Shown: positions 1 through 9,616, counted from the first letter of the stretch. The stretch is DNA of 64,000 nt from Fibrobacterales bacterium Fibro_02 (GCA_001603905.1 LVAE01000061.1:1-64000), one strand, 5' to 3'. The notes: generated by a model from the letters alone, not told the origin. A program made the numbers and translations.

Positions 1-28
1 CAATTGACGGGGGCTTTAGTCTCAAAAA

Positions 29-3000
29 CTAGCGGACACTTACAATTTTTGTCTGTTTTCCGCTGCGGACAATGTAGCGGCCGGCACGGGGTACGGTCAA
101 ATTCACCGTCGACCCATGGGCGCGGGCCGTCGCGACCAGGTGACCTCGCATATCGAGCAACATCACCGGGCGATTTTCGGCAAGACCCGTCACAGAGACA
201 TTCCGAGCTGCAACCTCTACCTGCATCGAAGGCGCCACCGGTTTCACGACCACTACAGGAGTCGTACCACCTTCACCCTGACCCGTAGAATCGTCACCCG
301 CGAGCACCACGTCTTCCCGGAAACTCAAGACATACGGCACATCAGAATCGCCAAAGGAATCCTTGACAACTTTTACTACACAAGCCGAGGTCGTATCCGC
401 TTTCATCTTGGGCAGGCAGTCTCCAAATTCCCACTCTGCATTAGTCAAGAAGGCAAGATTACCCTTCATCTCATCAAAGGACTTGAAGACGGTCGTTTCG
501 GTATCAAATTCGTTTGTCTCATCGGCAGCATACTTTGCAAAAGCAGAAACCGACTTGCCACCATAATAATAGTTGGCCAAGGAATTGCTTCCGCCTAAAA
601 ATTCATACACCAACGATGCTATGCCGGTTCCCGACAGTGTATCCGAATAATTATATCCCGAGGCAATTCGTCCACCATCGATTACAGACGCAATTCCTCC
701 CGTATATCGAAGCGTCGAGCCACCCTCGTTCTTGACAGTTCCCCTGTTGTAGTCGTCATAGACAGATGTCGCAAGGCCATACCCCAAAAGGCCTCCAGCA
801 TAAGCGACACTATCCGAAGCCTTGACAGTTACAGGTCCATAGTTATATGAATAAACGACAGTTGTTGTTGCGAAACGCGTCCCACTGCTCAAGCTACTGA
901 AGGATCCGTTACTTAAGCCAATCACACCACCTGCATACACCGCCTTACCCGAAAGGGCGTGAACACGACCCCAGTTGCCACCAGCGGTAAACGTATTCAC
1001 AGAATCCAACTGTCCCGCGATGCCGCCAATAGTAAGGATACCCGAAGTGGAGCGACCTTCTACCAGTCCCGTATTATGGTTTCTACTCATCGAGCTCCTG
1101 ACAGCATGTCCCACGATTCCTCCCGCAGAAACAGATCCGTCACCCGAAGCAAGCACCATTCCATTATTAGAATTATCAATAATCGTGGCCGAGCCGCTGT
1201 ATCCAGAGCCCGCATAACCGATAATGCCGCCCACAAGTTGTCCAGACACTCGGCCTGAATTTGCATTTTCGACAACAACGGCATTGCCTTCCGCAACGAT
1301 ACCACCAGCAACGCCATCCGAAAGAACAACGGTATTTTCGTTCGTATCATTGCGTACGACGCCATAATTATGCGCAACAATTCCACCCGCTAATTCTCCA
1401 CCGCGCACAAGGCTATTGCGTATCTTGACATTGCGGATACAGGAATTTTTATCGAGTTCAATCGCAACACCGGCCGCAGACATTCCATAGTTATTTTCAA
1501 AGCGGCTATTGGCAATCGTCAAGTTTTCAACAAGCGCCGTATCCCCGACACAATAGAACATGGAGCGCGACATATTGAGCCCATAAATGGTATGTCCGTT
1601 ACCGTTAAAGCGCATTTTCAGGCACCCGGTCCGGCTCGTGTCAGTTGCAATCTTCTGCTTCGCCAAATGAACTGTATCCTTCCCCATGACGATGTCGTTG
1701 GCAAGTTCAACCTTGAGCTTATAAGGATACCTTTTATAGGTATAACCCATCTCTAGGAAGTTATTCAGTTCAGAGGAATTTGAAATGGTGTAGACAAGGG
1801 TATCGCCCTCTACGTGCGACAACGGCATTGCAAATTCGCCCTTGTCAAAGAAAACCGAATCGTTTTTATACAAGCTATCGAAAGTGAACACCGGATACCC
1901 ACCGCGGCGCGTCCATAACTTTCTGTCTGCAGTTTCTCCGTTCGACGTATTCAGCGCCGCCACCATTTCGTCACTTTGCAGTTCAGCAGTCGTTTTCTTG
2001 CAATTCGCACATTCCACCAGGTCTTTGTACATGACTTGACCCAACGCTCTCACATTAGAAAGGGTGCCATCGTAATAGGTGTTACGTGGAGAAACCATGG
2101 CATTGATGAAACCGGTTATACCACCGATGGAATCCCCCTTTATGCTAGGAGCCGCACTATAGGCATTCTGGATATAGAAATCTGCATAAGTATAGCTCCC
2201 CGCTATTCCACCAACGTAGCTTCCGCCATAAGAGAGTTTTCCCTTCGCCGAGACACTTCCTCGGTTATAGACATCGGTGATCATCATCTCGTTTGCGTAG
2301 CCGACAATACCACCCACATTCAGTACTACCGAAAGGGTCGACGTATCCGCCACGCTACCTGTCACATTACCGTAGTTGTAGGCAAGGCGCAGTGCATAAT
2401 TCAGGTTGTACGGACGATCCGCCCACCCCAAGACACCGCCCACATAAGTCCTGAACACACCTTCCGCATAAACATTTCCGCGGTTGCCCAACTTGTCAAA
2501 TCCCAGATAATTAGAATTCATCTGTTCATTACCAATAACGCCACCAACATACGTTTTCAGTTCACCACCGTAGCCGTAAGCCTTGACCGCTCCCTTATTC
2601 AACGCGTTGCTTATGGGAAGATAACGATTTTCACCAAAGATTCCTCCAACGGCGAACTCACCCGTTTTAAAGGCGCCTTCGACCATTGCAGTCACATTAC
2701 CTTCATTCAAGAAGTCGCGGAGTTCACCCGTTTCGTACCGATGAAGATGCTTGTTGCCAATAACACCACCCACATAAGAATAAACCGGCAAAGATGAAGT
2801 TGGATTGCTTTCAAACGATACCTTGGACGACACGTCGCCATAGTTTTGCAAATTGGCAACCGAGCCGAGCACATAGCCCGCGACACCGCCCACATACACT
2901 TCCCTATGCGCCGTTACCACTTCAACCGCGCCACGATTGACACAGCCTTCTATGGCATAGCCGGGTTGCGATTCCGCGTACCCAACGATACCTCCAATAT

Positions 3001-3724
3001 AAATATCATACGAGAAATCGGTCCTATCAGTCACCTTTTCCGAATAGATGACCTTCGCCGAATTGGAACAGCCAAGGATGCGGCCTCTAGAGTAGCCAAC
3101 AATGCCGCCCACATAGGAGGCGCCCGTAACAGAGCCACCCTCGACGCTACTATTGAAAATAGCCGTAAGTTCATCGTCCGACGAAATCATGCGGCCCGCG
3201 ATACCACCGGCATAATAAGCAGACACCACCTTCGTATTGGTCACATTCACATTCTGCACAACACCGCGCAGCATGTCAGCAATGGCGCCAACATAATAAG
3301 CCGTATCGCTACCGAAGGAACTGTTTGCCACATTGATGTTGCGGACTTCGCCCACGTTAATTCCGATGGTTTCAAACATGGAATTCTCGGCATTCAAACC
3401 ATAAATAGTATGCCCGCGGCCATCAAAGAACCCCTGAAAGAGGGACTGGTCCTTATTTCGAACCCATTTTTTAGAACAAAGCTTCGACGTGTCCGTGCCA
3501 AAAAGAATATCGTTTTTCAAATAGGCCCGAAGCGTTTCGTCATACTTCTTCAGCACCGTTGCCGAATCCAAGAACCAGACAAGTTCTTCTGGGGTCGTGA
3601 TTTCGTAGTAGTCCAGGCCATCACTCTTGACGACCTTCGGTAACTTGGCCGAACCCGACCACGCCGCAAAAGCCCCCTGCACAAAGGCATACAGGGCGAC
3701 TGCAAAGCACCACTTTTTAAGCAT
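29..3724 (-). CDS. Secreted GLUG-repeat surface protein with T9SS-like C-terminal tail
   Basis: This 1231-aa protein starts with a signal peptide (residues 1 to about 20, ending in Ala-Phe-Ala). The body is built from many GLUG-type repeats (recurring VGGIVGY or AGGI-G motifs), which normally form a right-handed beta-helix in extracellular adhesins. Two related modules are visible. Each opens with a segment on an N-terminal half-site (ELVWFLDSA / ELNNFLEMG), followed by GHTIYGLN and then GLUG repeats, so the gene looks internally duplicated. The last 70 residues carry an MLLDMRGHLV...AGRYIV tail like type IX secretion C-terminal domains. The ATG is preceded by AGGAGG at a spacing of 6 nt. Role in adhesion is inferred; no catalytic motif is seen. 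Confidence 0.85.
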   Translation of the reverse strand: MLKKWCFAVALYAFVQGAFAAWSGSAKLPKVVKSDGLDYYEITTPEELVWFLDSATVLKKYDETLRAYLKNDILFGTDTSKLCSKKWVRNKDQSLFQGFFDGRGHTIYGLNAENSMFETIGINVGEVRNINVANSSFGSDTAYYVGAIADMLRGVVQNVNVTNTKVVSAYYAGGIAGRMISSDDELTAIFNSSVEGGSVTGASYVGGIVGYSRGRILGCSNSAKVIYSEKVTDRTDFSYDIYIGGIVGYAESQPGYAIEGCVNRGAVEVVTAHREVYVGGVAGYVLGSVANLQNYGDVSSKVSFESNPTSSLPVYSYVGGVIGNKHLHRYETGELRDFLNEGNVTAMVEGAFKTGEFAVGGIFGENRYLPISNALNKGAVKAYGYGGELKTYVGGVIGNEQMNSNYLGFDKLGNRGNVYAEGVFRTYVGGVLGWADRPYNLNYALRLAYNYGNVTGSVADTSTLSVVLNVGGIVGYANEMMITDVYNRGSVSAKGKLSYGGSYVGGIAGSYTYADFYIQNAYSAAPSIKGDSIGGITGFINAMVSPRNTYYDGTLSNVRALGQVMYKDLVECANCKKTTAELQSDEMVAALNTSNGETADRKLWTRRGGYPVFTFDSLYKNDSVFFDKGEFAMPLSHVEGDTLVYTISNSSELNNFLEMGYTYKRYPYKLKVELANDIVMGKDTVHLAKQKIATDTSRTGCLKMRFNGNGHTIYGLNMSRSMFYCVGDTALVENLTIANSRFENNYGMSAAGVAIELDKNSCIRNVKIRNSLVRGGELAGGIVAHNYGVVRNDTNENTVVLSDGVAGGIVAEGNAVVVENANSGRVSGQLVGGIIGYAGSGYSGSATIIDNSNNGMVLASGDGSVSAGGIVGHAVRSSMSRNHNTGLVEGRSTSGILTIGGIAGQLDSVNTFTAGGNWGRVHALSGKAVYAGGVIGLSNGSFSSLSSGTRFATTTVVYSYNYGPVTVKASDSVAYAGGLLGYGLATSVYDDYNRGTVKNEGGSTLRYTGGIASVIDGGRIASGYNYSDTLSGTGIASLVYEFLGGSNSLANYYYGGKSVSAFAKYAADETNEFDTETTVFKSFDEMKGNLAFLTNAEWEFGDCLPKMKADTTSACVVKVVKDSFGDSDVPYVLSFREDVVLAGDDSTGQGEGGTTPVVVVKPVAPSMQVEVAARNVSVTGLAENRPVMLLDMRGHLVATARAHGSTVNLTVPRAGRYIVRSGKQTKIVSVR

Positions 3725-3782
3725 ATCATTCCTCCTAACAAATTATACGCAACAAATATAAATTATTCTGCGTCGTTAGGAG

Positions 3783-3825
3783 ATCCCCGCCGGAGTTTAC
3801 CCCGCACTTGATGCGGGGCGGGGAT
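3783..3825. repeat. Nested palindrome with CCCGCACTTGATGCGGG core
   Basis: An outer stem (ATCCCCG / CGGGGAT) encloses an inner stem-loop, CCCCGC-ACTTGAT-GCGGGG. It lies between the 3' end of ispF and the 5' end of the GLUG gene. A related hairpin with the same ACTTGAT loop is at 27666-27686. It may act as a transcription barrier, but it has no U-run, so it is listed as a dispersed palindrome. Confidence 0.6.
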
Positions 3826-3836
3826 GACATAGCAGC

Positions 3837-4322
3837 CTAAAGGCTACGGACCATGGCAACGGCCTGGGAGGCGATTCCTTCGCCGCGACCGGTAAAGCCG
3901 AGTTTTTCGGTAGTCGTTCCCTTGATGCCAATCTGCTTCACGTCGAGGCCAAGCACGCGGGCGATATTCGCCTTCATCTGGTCCTTGTGCGGGTTCACCT
4001 TCGGGCGTTCGCACATCACGATGCTGTCGATATTGATGATTTCGTAGCCGGCCTTCTTGACTTCTTCGCCGACCTTGCGCAAGAGTTCCAGGCTATCGGC
4101 CCCCTTGAAGGCAGGATCGGTGTCCGGGAAGTACGTTCCGATATCGCCGAGACCCGCAGCCCCGAGCAGAGCATCGCTAATGGCATGCAGCAAAACGTCG
4201 GCATCACTATGGCCGAGCAAGCCCTTTTCGTACGGGATATCCACCCCGCCAATAATGCACTTGCGGCCTTCCACCAACTTGTGAACGTCAAAACCGATAC
4301 CCGAACGATAAATCTTATCCAT
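3837..4322 (-). CDS. ispF: 2-C-methyl-D-erythritol 2,4-cyclodiphosphate synthase IspF
   Basis: IspF cyclises CDP-methylerythritol 2-phosphate to methylerythritol cyclodiphosphate in the non-mevalonate isoprenoid pathway (cytoplasm, trimer). The 161-aa length is normal. The N-terminal GIGFDVHKL holds the zinc ligands Asp12 and His14, followed by [12 protein letters not shown] and the family signature [14 protein letters not shown]. The ATG has AAGGA upstream. ispD is in the same window (22009-22716) but about 18 kb away and on the other strand, so the two genes, often adjacent or fused elsewhere, are unlinked here. The protein is intact. Confidence 0.97.
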   Translation of the reverse strand: MDKIYRSGIGFDVHKLVEGRKCIIGGVDIPYEKGLLGHSDADVLLHAISDALLGAAGLGDIGTYFPDTDPAFKGADSLELLRKVGEEVKKAGYEIINIDSIVMCERPKVNPHKDQMKANIARVLGLDVKQIGIKGTTTEKLGFTGRGEGIASQAVAMVRSL

Positions 4323-4364
4323 AATGAATCCTTTTTTTATACCACAGCAAATTTAATAAGAGAT

Positions 4365-4514
4365 TTATCCTTGGTCTTTATCAGGATCACCAAAACCAGC
4401 CATTCCGACTTCATAGACGGATGGAGTCGATTCGCAAGTGCTGCATTGCAATAGAGTCGACTGTGGCGTTAGCGTAATGACCTTGATGCAAGGCTTTTCG
4501 TAGACCTTTTTCAT
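4365..4514 (-). CDS. 49-aa Cys-containing peptide, paralogue 1
   Basis: A short ORF encodes MKKVYEKPCIKVITL followed by TPQSTLLQCSTCEST and an acidic, Gly-containing tail. It shares an identical 10-residue core, QSTLLQCSTC, and a similar N-terminal pattern (Y-x2-P-x2-KV) with the ORF at 4546-4689, in the same orientation 31 bp upstream. Two adjacent ORFs with matching protein motifs but different surrounding DNA argue that both are translated. No lipobox (Gln sits before the first Cys) and no signal peptide are visible. Small peptides with a Y-x2-P start are common in Bacteroidota genomes and lack a known function. Precursor peptide, regulator or toxin are all possible; none is shown. Confidence 0.6.
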   Translation of the reverse strand: MKKVYEKPCIKVITLTPQSTLLQCSTCESTPSVYEVGMAGFGDPDKDQG

Positions 4515-4545
4515 TCAGGCTATCCTAACTAAAAGCGTACTGTTG

Positions 4546-4689
4546 CTAATTGAATTCAACTTCAATAGTGTCATCGTTGCAGGTGCTGCATTGCAGCAGG
4601 GTGGACTGCTGCCTAATTTCGACGATTTTTACGGTTGGGGCGATATATTCTTTTTTCTGTTCGGATCGGTTTGCTAGAGTCTTTTCCAT
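4546..4689 (-). CDS. 47-aa Cys-containing peptide, paralogue 2
   Basis: The ORF encodes a charged N-terminus (MEKTLANRSEQKKEYIAP), then TVKIVEIRQQSTLLQCSTC and the acidic end NDDTIEVEFN. The core QSTLLQCSTC is identical to that of the peptide at 4365-4514, and the preceding Tyr-x2-Pro-x2-Lys-Ile/Val is also conserved, while the N- and C-terminal tails differ. This leader / constant core / variable tail layout resembles a family of processed peptides, but no maturation enzyme is visible nearby. It lies 119 bp downstream of the large frameshifted surface-protein gene on the same strand, so it may be co-transcribed with it. Confidence 0.6.
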   Translation of the reverse strand: MEKTLANRSEQKKEYIAPTVKIVEIRQQSTLLQCSTCNDDTIEVEFN

Positions 4690-4808
4690 AAGTCAATAGT
4701 TTATAGTTGATGATTGCTACGTGTCATGCCCGCTATACGATACTAGGCAACTTGTTGCCATAGTAGAGTTATCCTCTTTGTGGAGAAGGCGGGCATCCCC
4801 TTTTCCGC

Positions 4809-7610
4809 TTACTTCTTGAAATAAGCCCCTTTAGCTTTCGGCTTTCCGACATGGCGTCCCTTCAGGTCGAAGGTTCGGCTTGGACGTATGCTGCTGAATT
4901 CTCCCGTACGGGTATCCATTCGCCCGATGAAGGTTGTATGTTCTTCGCCGTTCTGGTCCTTTTCGAAGAATTCGACCTCAATCGTTTCAGGAGTGTTGTC
5001 TTCGTTGAAAAGATTTGCGACACTTGCCGCACGCTGTTCGCCCGATGCTAGCGGACGGTTCTGTACGGGCTTTAGCTGCACACTGGCGTCTTTTTTTCTC
5101 AGGTAGGCGCGCAATGGGTAAGCATATCCCCCTGCAGCAATCTTTCCGAACTGCCCCTTGGCTATGTTATGTTCGTTGCGGCCTGCGAAGGCGTAGGCGA
5201 GCCCGAGCTCTTTGTCTTGATCACCACCCCAAGTTTTGTACTGATAAACGCCCACAAAGTACCATAATTTATCCTGGCTTTTGACGGTGTCAATTTCATT
5301 TTCGTCCATATATACAGTGACATGCTTTCCTTGCAAATCGAATGTCAATTCTTCTTCGTAGACGATGATTGCATAGGGGTGAAGCGGTTGAATATGTCCA
5401 TCTGGTATTTTCTCCATTCTTGCTTTCCATGTATTCCCTACCTGCTCAACAGAATACAAATCATAAAAATCTGCGTTAGTTCTTGTTTCAGTTGGTAGTT
5501 TGAAAGGGAGGACGATTGTTGCAGGAGTGTTTATACCAAACGTCCTTTTAACTTTGATTGCATTGACTACGATTCCATCTTCGTACTCGGGGAGGTTAAT
5601 TTCATCATCTCGGTCATACGAACAATCGAGAACAGCCGTTCTACCGTCTTGGTCTTCTTCAATCGTGACTGCTGCGAATTTTCTTCTCTTGGGTTCGACA
5701 GTCAGCGTTCCGTTCACGAATGTGATGTTGTAGTTGTCTGCAGTCAAGCCGTTTGGCGTAATGGTGTATTCACCTGTATCATTCCAAATTTCGTAGTTGT
5801 ATCCATAAGTCAGTGTTCCGCCCAAAACAGACGCATCATCCGAGCCGACAAACCCGCTGTATTCAACGCCGTCGTTCGCAGGTTCATCACCGTAGGTAAT
5901 GGTTTTGTCCTTGGCGGTGATTGTCAAGGGAGCCTTGGTAATTTCAAAAGTCTTCGAAACGGAGCCGGGGTAGTCGCCCATGCCGGTGATGGTCATGTTG
6001 GCGGTTCCTGCCGATACGTTATCAGCACATTCGACCGTATAATCGGTACCAAGGATGAGCGTTGTTTCGCCGTCTTTCACGGAAATTTCGGGACAAATCT
6101 CAGAACCAGAGTAAGTCTGGTCGGGAATGGTGGCGATGGTGATGTCAGAATGGGTGAGGAGTTTAATAATTCTAAATGTCTTCTCCAAATAGCCCAGTGA
6201 TGCGTAGTCGCCTTGGAAGGTGGCTTTTACCGTCGCCGTGCCAGCATTCGTATTATTCGTGTAGGAATATACATAGTCAGTACCTTTGGTAAGACTGTGT
6301 GAGCCGATTGTCACCTGCGGTTCGGGTGTAATCTCGCTACCCGTGAAGGTCTGATCGTCAATATCGGCAATCACAAGCTTCTGTACAATAAGTCTGCGAT
6401 TACCGTCTTCGATGATGGTGAAGTATGTGCTTGCAGTTGCCGTTACATCTTCCTCATCGTGCATATAAACGATACTTTCGCTGATGCTCGATGCGTCAAC
6501 CATGTCGATGTCATCGTAAATGGTGATAGTACCGACAACCGCATGGCCATTCGAATAGGCTCCGCCTTTTCCGATACCGCTGCCCGGAGTGAATTGATTT
6601 GTTCCGCCGATTGCCTTTACTGTACCACCTTTAATCGTGATGTTCCCAATTGTCGCCGTATTGTCTGTTCCGTTACCATAGCTTACGCCTGTACCAATAC
6701 CAGCGCCAAAGTTATCACCAGTTGCCGTGATGTTTCCGCCCTCGATGACAATATCGCCACCCATGGCATCAACATCCCACGCACGGCTCAGACCGATGCC
6801 CGCCGATTGACTACCTCCGTTTGCCGTCAGCGAGCCATTGCCCTTGATGGAGAGCGTAGTGCCTGAACCGCCTACCTGAATGCCGGCCTTTAGGCTTGCA
6901 CCCGTCACGCTGTTCGTACCGACAAGGGTAATCGTTGCCGTACCCTCGCAAATGATGCCACCGGTGATGGTCACATCGCTGAGCGTGATTTTTGCATTGT
7001 CGGCAATCGTCACCGTGCCACTGGTCGAACCTGTCAGCACGTCGCCGTCCTGTGCGGTATAGTTATCGCTGCCCGAAAGTGTTTTGTTCGGCTCTACCGC
7101 CTTCTTCACCGTGGCAGTAATCGTGATGTCGGCATCGCCCATCGTAACGGTATAGTTGCCGTTGCCGTCGGTGGTCAGCACATCGTCACCGTTCTTTACA
7201 TCGCCGTCAACAACATAGTCCTCCGAACTGAGCTTGAACTTGATCTCTGTTCCGACGGGGTATTTGCCACCGACAAGGGCTTTGGTCGTGCTCACGATGA
7301 CCATATTCTCAGGCAGAACAATCGAATAAATTGCTTCCTGTGTCCACCGGGCGTGGAGCGTCAGGTCTGATGTAACGGCGTTCTCAAAGTCATATTTGTT
7401 GTCTGCCGTACATTCAGCATCGGTAAACCAGTCAACGAAAAACCAATCATCAGCCGTGGGTTCTGTCGGCTCAGCCACTTTGTAGCCACTCAGAAGACTG
7501 ACGGCTTCAATGGCATCACCGTGTCCGTTCATATCGAAATTAACCGTATAGAGCGCTGTGCCTACGGCGACCTCGGTTCTGTCCTCATTCCAGCCCATTA
7601 CGACTGTCAT
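4809..7610 (-). CDS. C-terminal part of frameshifted MBG/InlB-type surface protein
   Basis: This 933-aa open frame lacks its own signal peptide. Its frame stays open upstream to the C5 run at 7797-7801, where the ORF at 7766-8449 ends out of frame; about 60 more codons precede the first ATG. Order of domains: a Listeria-Bacteroides (InlB B-type) repeat at residues ~20-90 ending in LTLHARW; a Gly-rich beta-helix-like stretch (~190-350); three repeats with the pattern ADIDDQTFTGSEI (~390-560); an MBG-type repeat with KTITYGDEP (~565-640); and a C-terminal FDLKGRHVGKPKAKGAYFKK tail like a shortened T9SS sorting domain. The architecture is typical of Bacteroidota surface proteins. Probably one broken or phase-variable gene with 7766-8449. 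Confidence 0.75.
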   Translation of the reverse strand: MTVVMGWNEDRTEVAVGTALYTVNFDMNGHGDAIEAVSLLSGYKVAEPTEPTADDWFFVDWFTDAECTADNKYDFENAVTSDLTLHARWTQEAIYSIVLPENMVIVSTTKALVGGKYPVGTEIKFKLSSEDYVVDGDVKNGDDVLTTDGNGNYTVTMGDADITITATVKKAVEPNKTLSGSDNYTAQDGDVLTGSTSGTVTIADNAKITLSDVTITGGIICEGTATITLVGTNSVTGASLKAGIQVGGSGTTLSIKGNGSLTANGGSQSAGIGLSRAWDVDAMGGDIVIEGGNITATGDNFGAGIGTGVSYGNGTDNTATIGNITIKGGTVKAIGGTNQFTPGSGIGKGGAYSNGHAVVGTITIYDDIDMVDASSISESIVYMHDEEDVTATASTYFTIIEDGNRRLIVQKLVIADIDDQTFTGSEITPEPQVTIGSHSLTKGTDYVYSYTNNTNAGTATVKATFQGDYASLGYLEKTFRIIKLLTHSDITIATIPDQTYSGSEICPEISVKDGETTLILGTDYTVECADNVSAGTANMTITGMGDYPGSVSKTFEITKAPLTITAKDKTITYGDEPANDGVEYSGFVGSDDASVLGGTLTYGYNYEIWNDTGEYTITPNGLTADNYNITFVNGTLTVEPKRRKFAAVTIEEDQDGRTAVLDCSYDRDDEINLPEYEDGIVVNAIKVKRTFGINTPATIVLPFKLPTETRTNADFYDLYSVEQVGNTWKARMEKIPDGHIQPLHPYAIIVYEEELTFDLQGKHVTVYMDENEIDTVKSQDKLWYFVGVYQYKTWGGDQDKELGLAYAFAGRNEHNIAKGQFGKIAAGGYAYPLRAYLRKKDASVQLKPVQNRPLASGEQRAASVANLFNEDNTPETIEVEFFEKDQNGEEHTTFIGRMDTRTGEFSSIRPSRTFDLKGRHVGKPKAKGAYFKK

Positions 7611-7765
7611 ATAGTCGAATGGGCTTGTCTGTATTTGACCGTCGTTGTCAAGAGAGAAGTAAGTATCAGGTGATACACTGTTGTATGTGTTATAGCCACT
7701 TGTGACCGTAACAGGTGAATTATCTGTTGGTGTAAGAACGGTGATCCCAATATTTGCGCCATCAG

Positions 7766-8449
7766 TTAGTGCGCCAGTAATGTTAATCTTACGTATCCCC
7801 CAGAATAACTAAGATCAGCATTCATTACTGTATTTCCTGTGATGACTGGGTTGCCGGATATAGAAAAATTTTTACCAACACGTACTCCTATATTGTTTCC
7901 GCTTATTTCTCCGCCCGTGAGAGTGACATTACCAACTGCCAGCACTCCGGTCCGTCCTCCAGTGATTTTTCCACCGGTCATAGTAAAATTACTGTTATCC
8001 ACTACAGATACTGTATAGTCGTAATCTTGGACTCTGCCAATGAGCGTACCGCCCTGCAAATTGAATGTGGCACCTTCCAGAACTTTGACGCAAGAGGTGG
8101 AATAACCATAACCATCACCTGCATCATAACCGCCCTGAATTTTGCCGCCTGTGCTGGCATCGGTAATCGTCAGCGTACCCTCCACTATGATGACCGAACC
8201 GTTCGTCATTTCACTGGCCAACCCACGGTCAATGGTATATCCAGTGAGGTCAATCGTAGCTGTCACACCTGCAGGGACGTAGATGTAGCTTGCGGTGTTC
8301 ACATCATCCGTCAGCGTATAGGTCTGACTTGAGAGGGTATAGTGTCCATCGGTAAGTGCACCGAAAGCACTAGTTCCTTCTGTCGCCGCAAATGCGGTGA
8401 CAACCGAGAATAGGAAGAAAATGTGTAAAATGCTCTTCTTTTGATTCAT
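7766..8449 (-). CDS. N-terminal part of frameshifted surface protein (signal peptide plus beta-helix)
   Basis: The 227-aa product begins with a signal peptide (MNQKKSILHIFFLFSVVTAFA) and continues with short repeats of the type VTLTGGEISGNNIGV that resemble a beta-helix. The last 10 residues (after ...DLSYSGG) are out of frame. Adding one G to the G5 run (minus strand) lets the reading continue as IRKINITGALTDG and on into the 4809-7610 frame without a stop. The intact protein would be about 1220 aa. A real loss-of-function mutation, a contingency tract or a base error in the assembly cannot be told apart from this sequence. Confidence 0.75.
   Translation of the reverse strand: MNQKKSILHIFFLFSVVTAFAATEGTSAFGALTDGHYTLSSQTYTLTDDVNTASYIYVPAGVTATIDLTGYTIDRGLASEMTNGSVIIVEGTLTITDASTGGKIQGGYDAGDGYGYSTSCVKVLEGATFNLQGGTLIGRVQDYDYTVSVVDNSNFTMTGGKITGGRTGVLAVGNVTLTGGEISGNNIGVRVGKNFSISGNPVITGNTVMNADLSYSGGYVRLTLLAH
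7797..7801 (-). other. Frameshift site at a G5 run
   Basis: The plus strand reads CCCCC (GGGGG in the gene). One additional G restores one continuous frame between the ORFs at 7766-8449 and 4809-7610. Removing one base would instead give GGG GAT ACG TAA, an immediate stop. The run is short for a classical phase-variation tract. Confidence 0.7.
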
Positions 8450-8597
8450 TTCAGTTAGCGTGTAGTTATGTGATTTGAAAATGTCACGCCAAGGCCAACC
8501 AAAGTCAAGGCAGGCATACTGTCGCGGTCAAAGCACCATGGGTGGTTGGGGGTGTTCAAAAGCATGTTGTAAATATACAAAAAACTTACAAACATAT

Positions 8598-8622
8598 AAA
8601 AACCGATCTCTATGGACCGGCT
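8598..8622 (-). terminator. Rho-independent terminator after Rpn-1
   Basis: On the minus strand GCCGGTC pairs with GATCGG around CATAGA and is followed by TTTTT. It sits 24 bp beyond the Rpn-1 stop codon. Confidence 0.6.
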
Positions 8623-8645
8623 TTCAAAAGATTTGGGAGAAAAGT

Positions 8646-9605
8646 CTACTTAATCGCAAGCATGGTCGCAACATTCTCGTCCGAGACTCCAATTGAACGA
8701 AGATACTCCGCCATTTTGGCGTCACGGGCCAAAGAAGCCGCCTCATTTTTCTTGCGTTCCTGTTCGATGCCTTGCTCAAGGCCCTGAGCCAATCCACGTT
8801 TTCTACCACGGCGAACTGCGGCGCGTTCCGCGGCACGCAAACGGTCTCCAGCAGTCTTGATACCCAAGGCCTGTCCGATACTCATACGCATACGCAATTC
8901 CTCCACGACTTCTTCATCGAGATACTCATTCAAATATACTACAATTTTTTCCGCAAGGGTAGCCCTAGCGCCATTTTCCAGACGAGAAAGCATCTCCGTC
9001 AGCTTGTCAACGATACTCCTGAGACCATCGGCATCAAAAGCGTGCTTCATCACAAGCGCGCCGACGGCCGCCTCTACATTCGGCTCCTTAAGGCAGGCCG
9101 CATCGGGAATGTCTGCAAGATTCACGAGGACACATTCGAACGGCAACTCACGTCCGTTGAACTGGCCCCTGTACTTGATACGGAATTCCGCCAACGGATC
9201 CCAACCGCTCTGGCCGTTGTAGATGATAATCGCCTTCGTCGGGAGCCAACCGAAATCGGTCGCACCCTTGTTCTGCATGACCTCAAAGGTGTAGCGATAA
9301 ATCTGCGACAGCACGTCGCTTTCGCGATAGGACTTGTGTTCCAAAAGGATTCCCACGAAAATTTCGGGACCTCCCTTGATGCGGGCCTTGAAAGCAAGAT
9401 CGGATTGTCCCCACTCCTTCACATTGCTGAAACTCCCCGGAATCAACTGCAAAGAATCCATATCCACCGAGAAAAGCATCCTGCGGAGTTCAGCATTTTT
9501 GCGCTGTGCAAGCCGCAGAAGCGTACGGGTGTTCGCAGGAATTGCGTAAATGTAACGAAAGAAGGGGTCATGCTTACGGCGGAGAATCTTCTTTTTCTTG
9601 GTCAT
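8646..9605 (-). CDS. Rpn-family recombination-promoting nuclease / YhgA-like protein (Rpn-1)
   Basis: The 319-aa protein opens with KHDPFFRYIYAIPANTRTLL and has the PD-(D/E)XK-type core: Asp69 in QSDLAFKA and Glu89-His90-Lys91 in GILLEHKS. These features match the transposase_31/Rpn family, whose E. coli members are Mg-dependent DNA endonucleases that raise RecA-independent recombination. The C-terminus is a charged, probably coiled segment with QG-L-QGIEQ repeats, typical of the family. Its promoter and leader (9617-9692) are shared with the second Rpn gene at 62642-63436. It borders the frameshifted surface gene, consistent with a locus of genome plasticity. Biological role in this host is unknown. 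Confidence 0.85.
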   Translation of the reverse strand: MTKKKKILRRKHDPFFRYIYAIPANTRTLLRLAQRKNAELRRMLFSVDMDSLQLIPGSFSNVKEWGQSDLAFKARIKGGPEIFVGILLEHKSYRESDVLSQIYRYTFEVMQNKGATDFGWLPTKAIIIYNGQSGWDPLAEFRIKYRGQFNGRELPFECVLVNLADIPDAACLKEPNVEAAVGALVMKHAFDADGLRSIVDKLTEMLSRLENGARATLAEKIVVYLNEYLDEEVVEELRMRMSIGQALGIKTAGDRLRAAERAAVRRGRKRGLAQGLEQGIEQERKKNEAASLARDAKMAEYLRSIGVSDENVATMLAIK

Positions 9606-9616
9606 TTTCTCATCAT

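Noticed and set aside
8450..8645. 20-codon ORF starting MPALTLVGL in the leader of the surface gene
   Set aside because: Very short, no ribosome site, no second copy; more likely the untranslated leader/promoter region.
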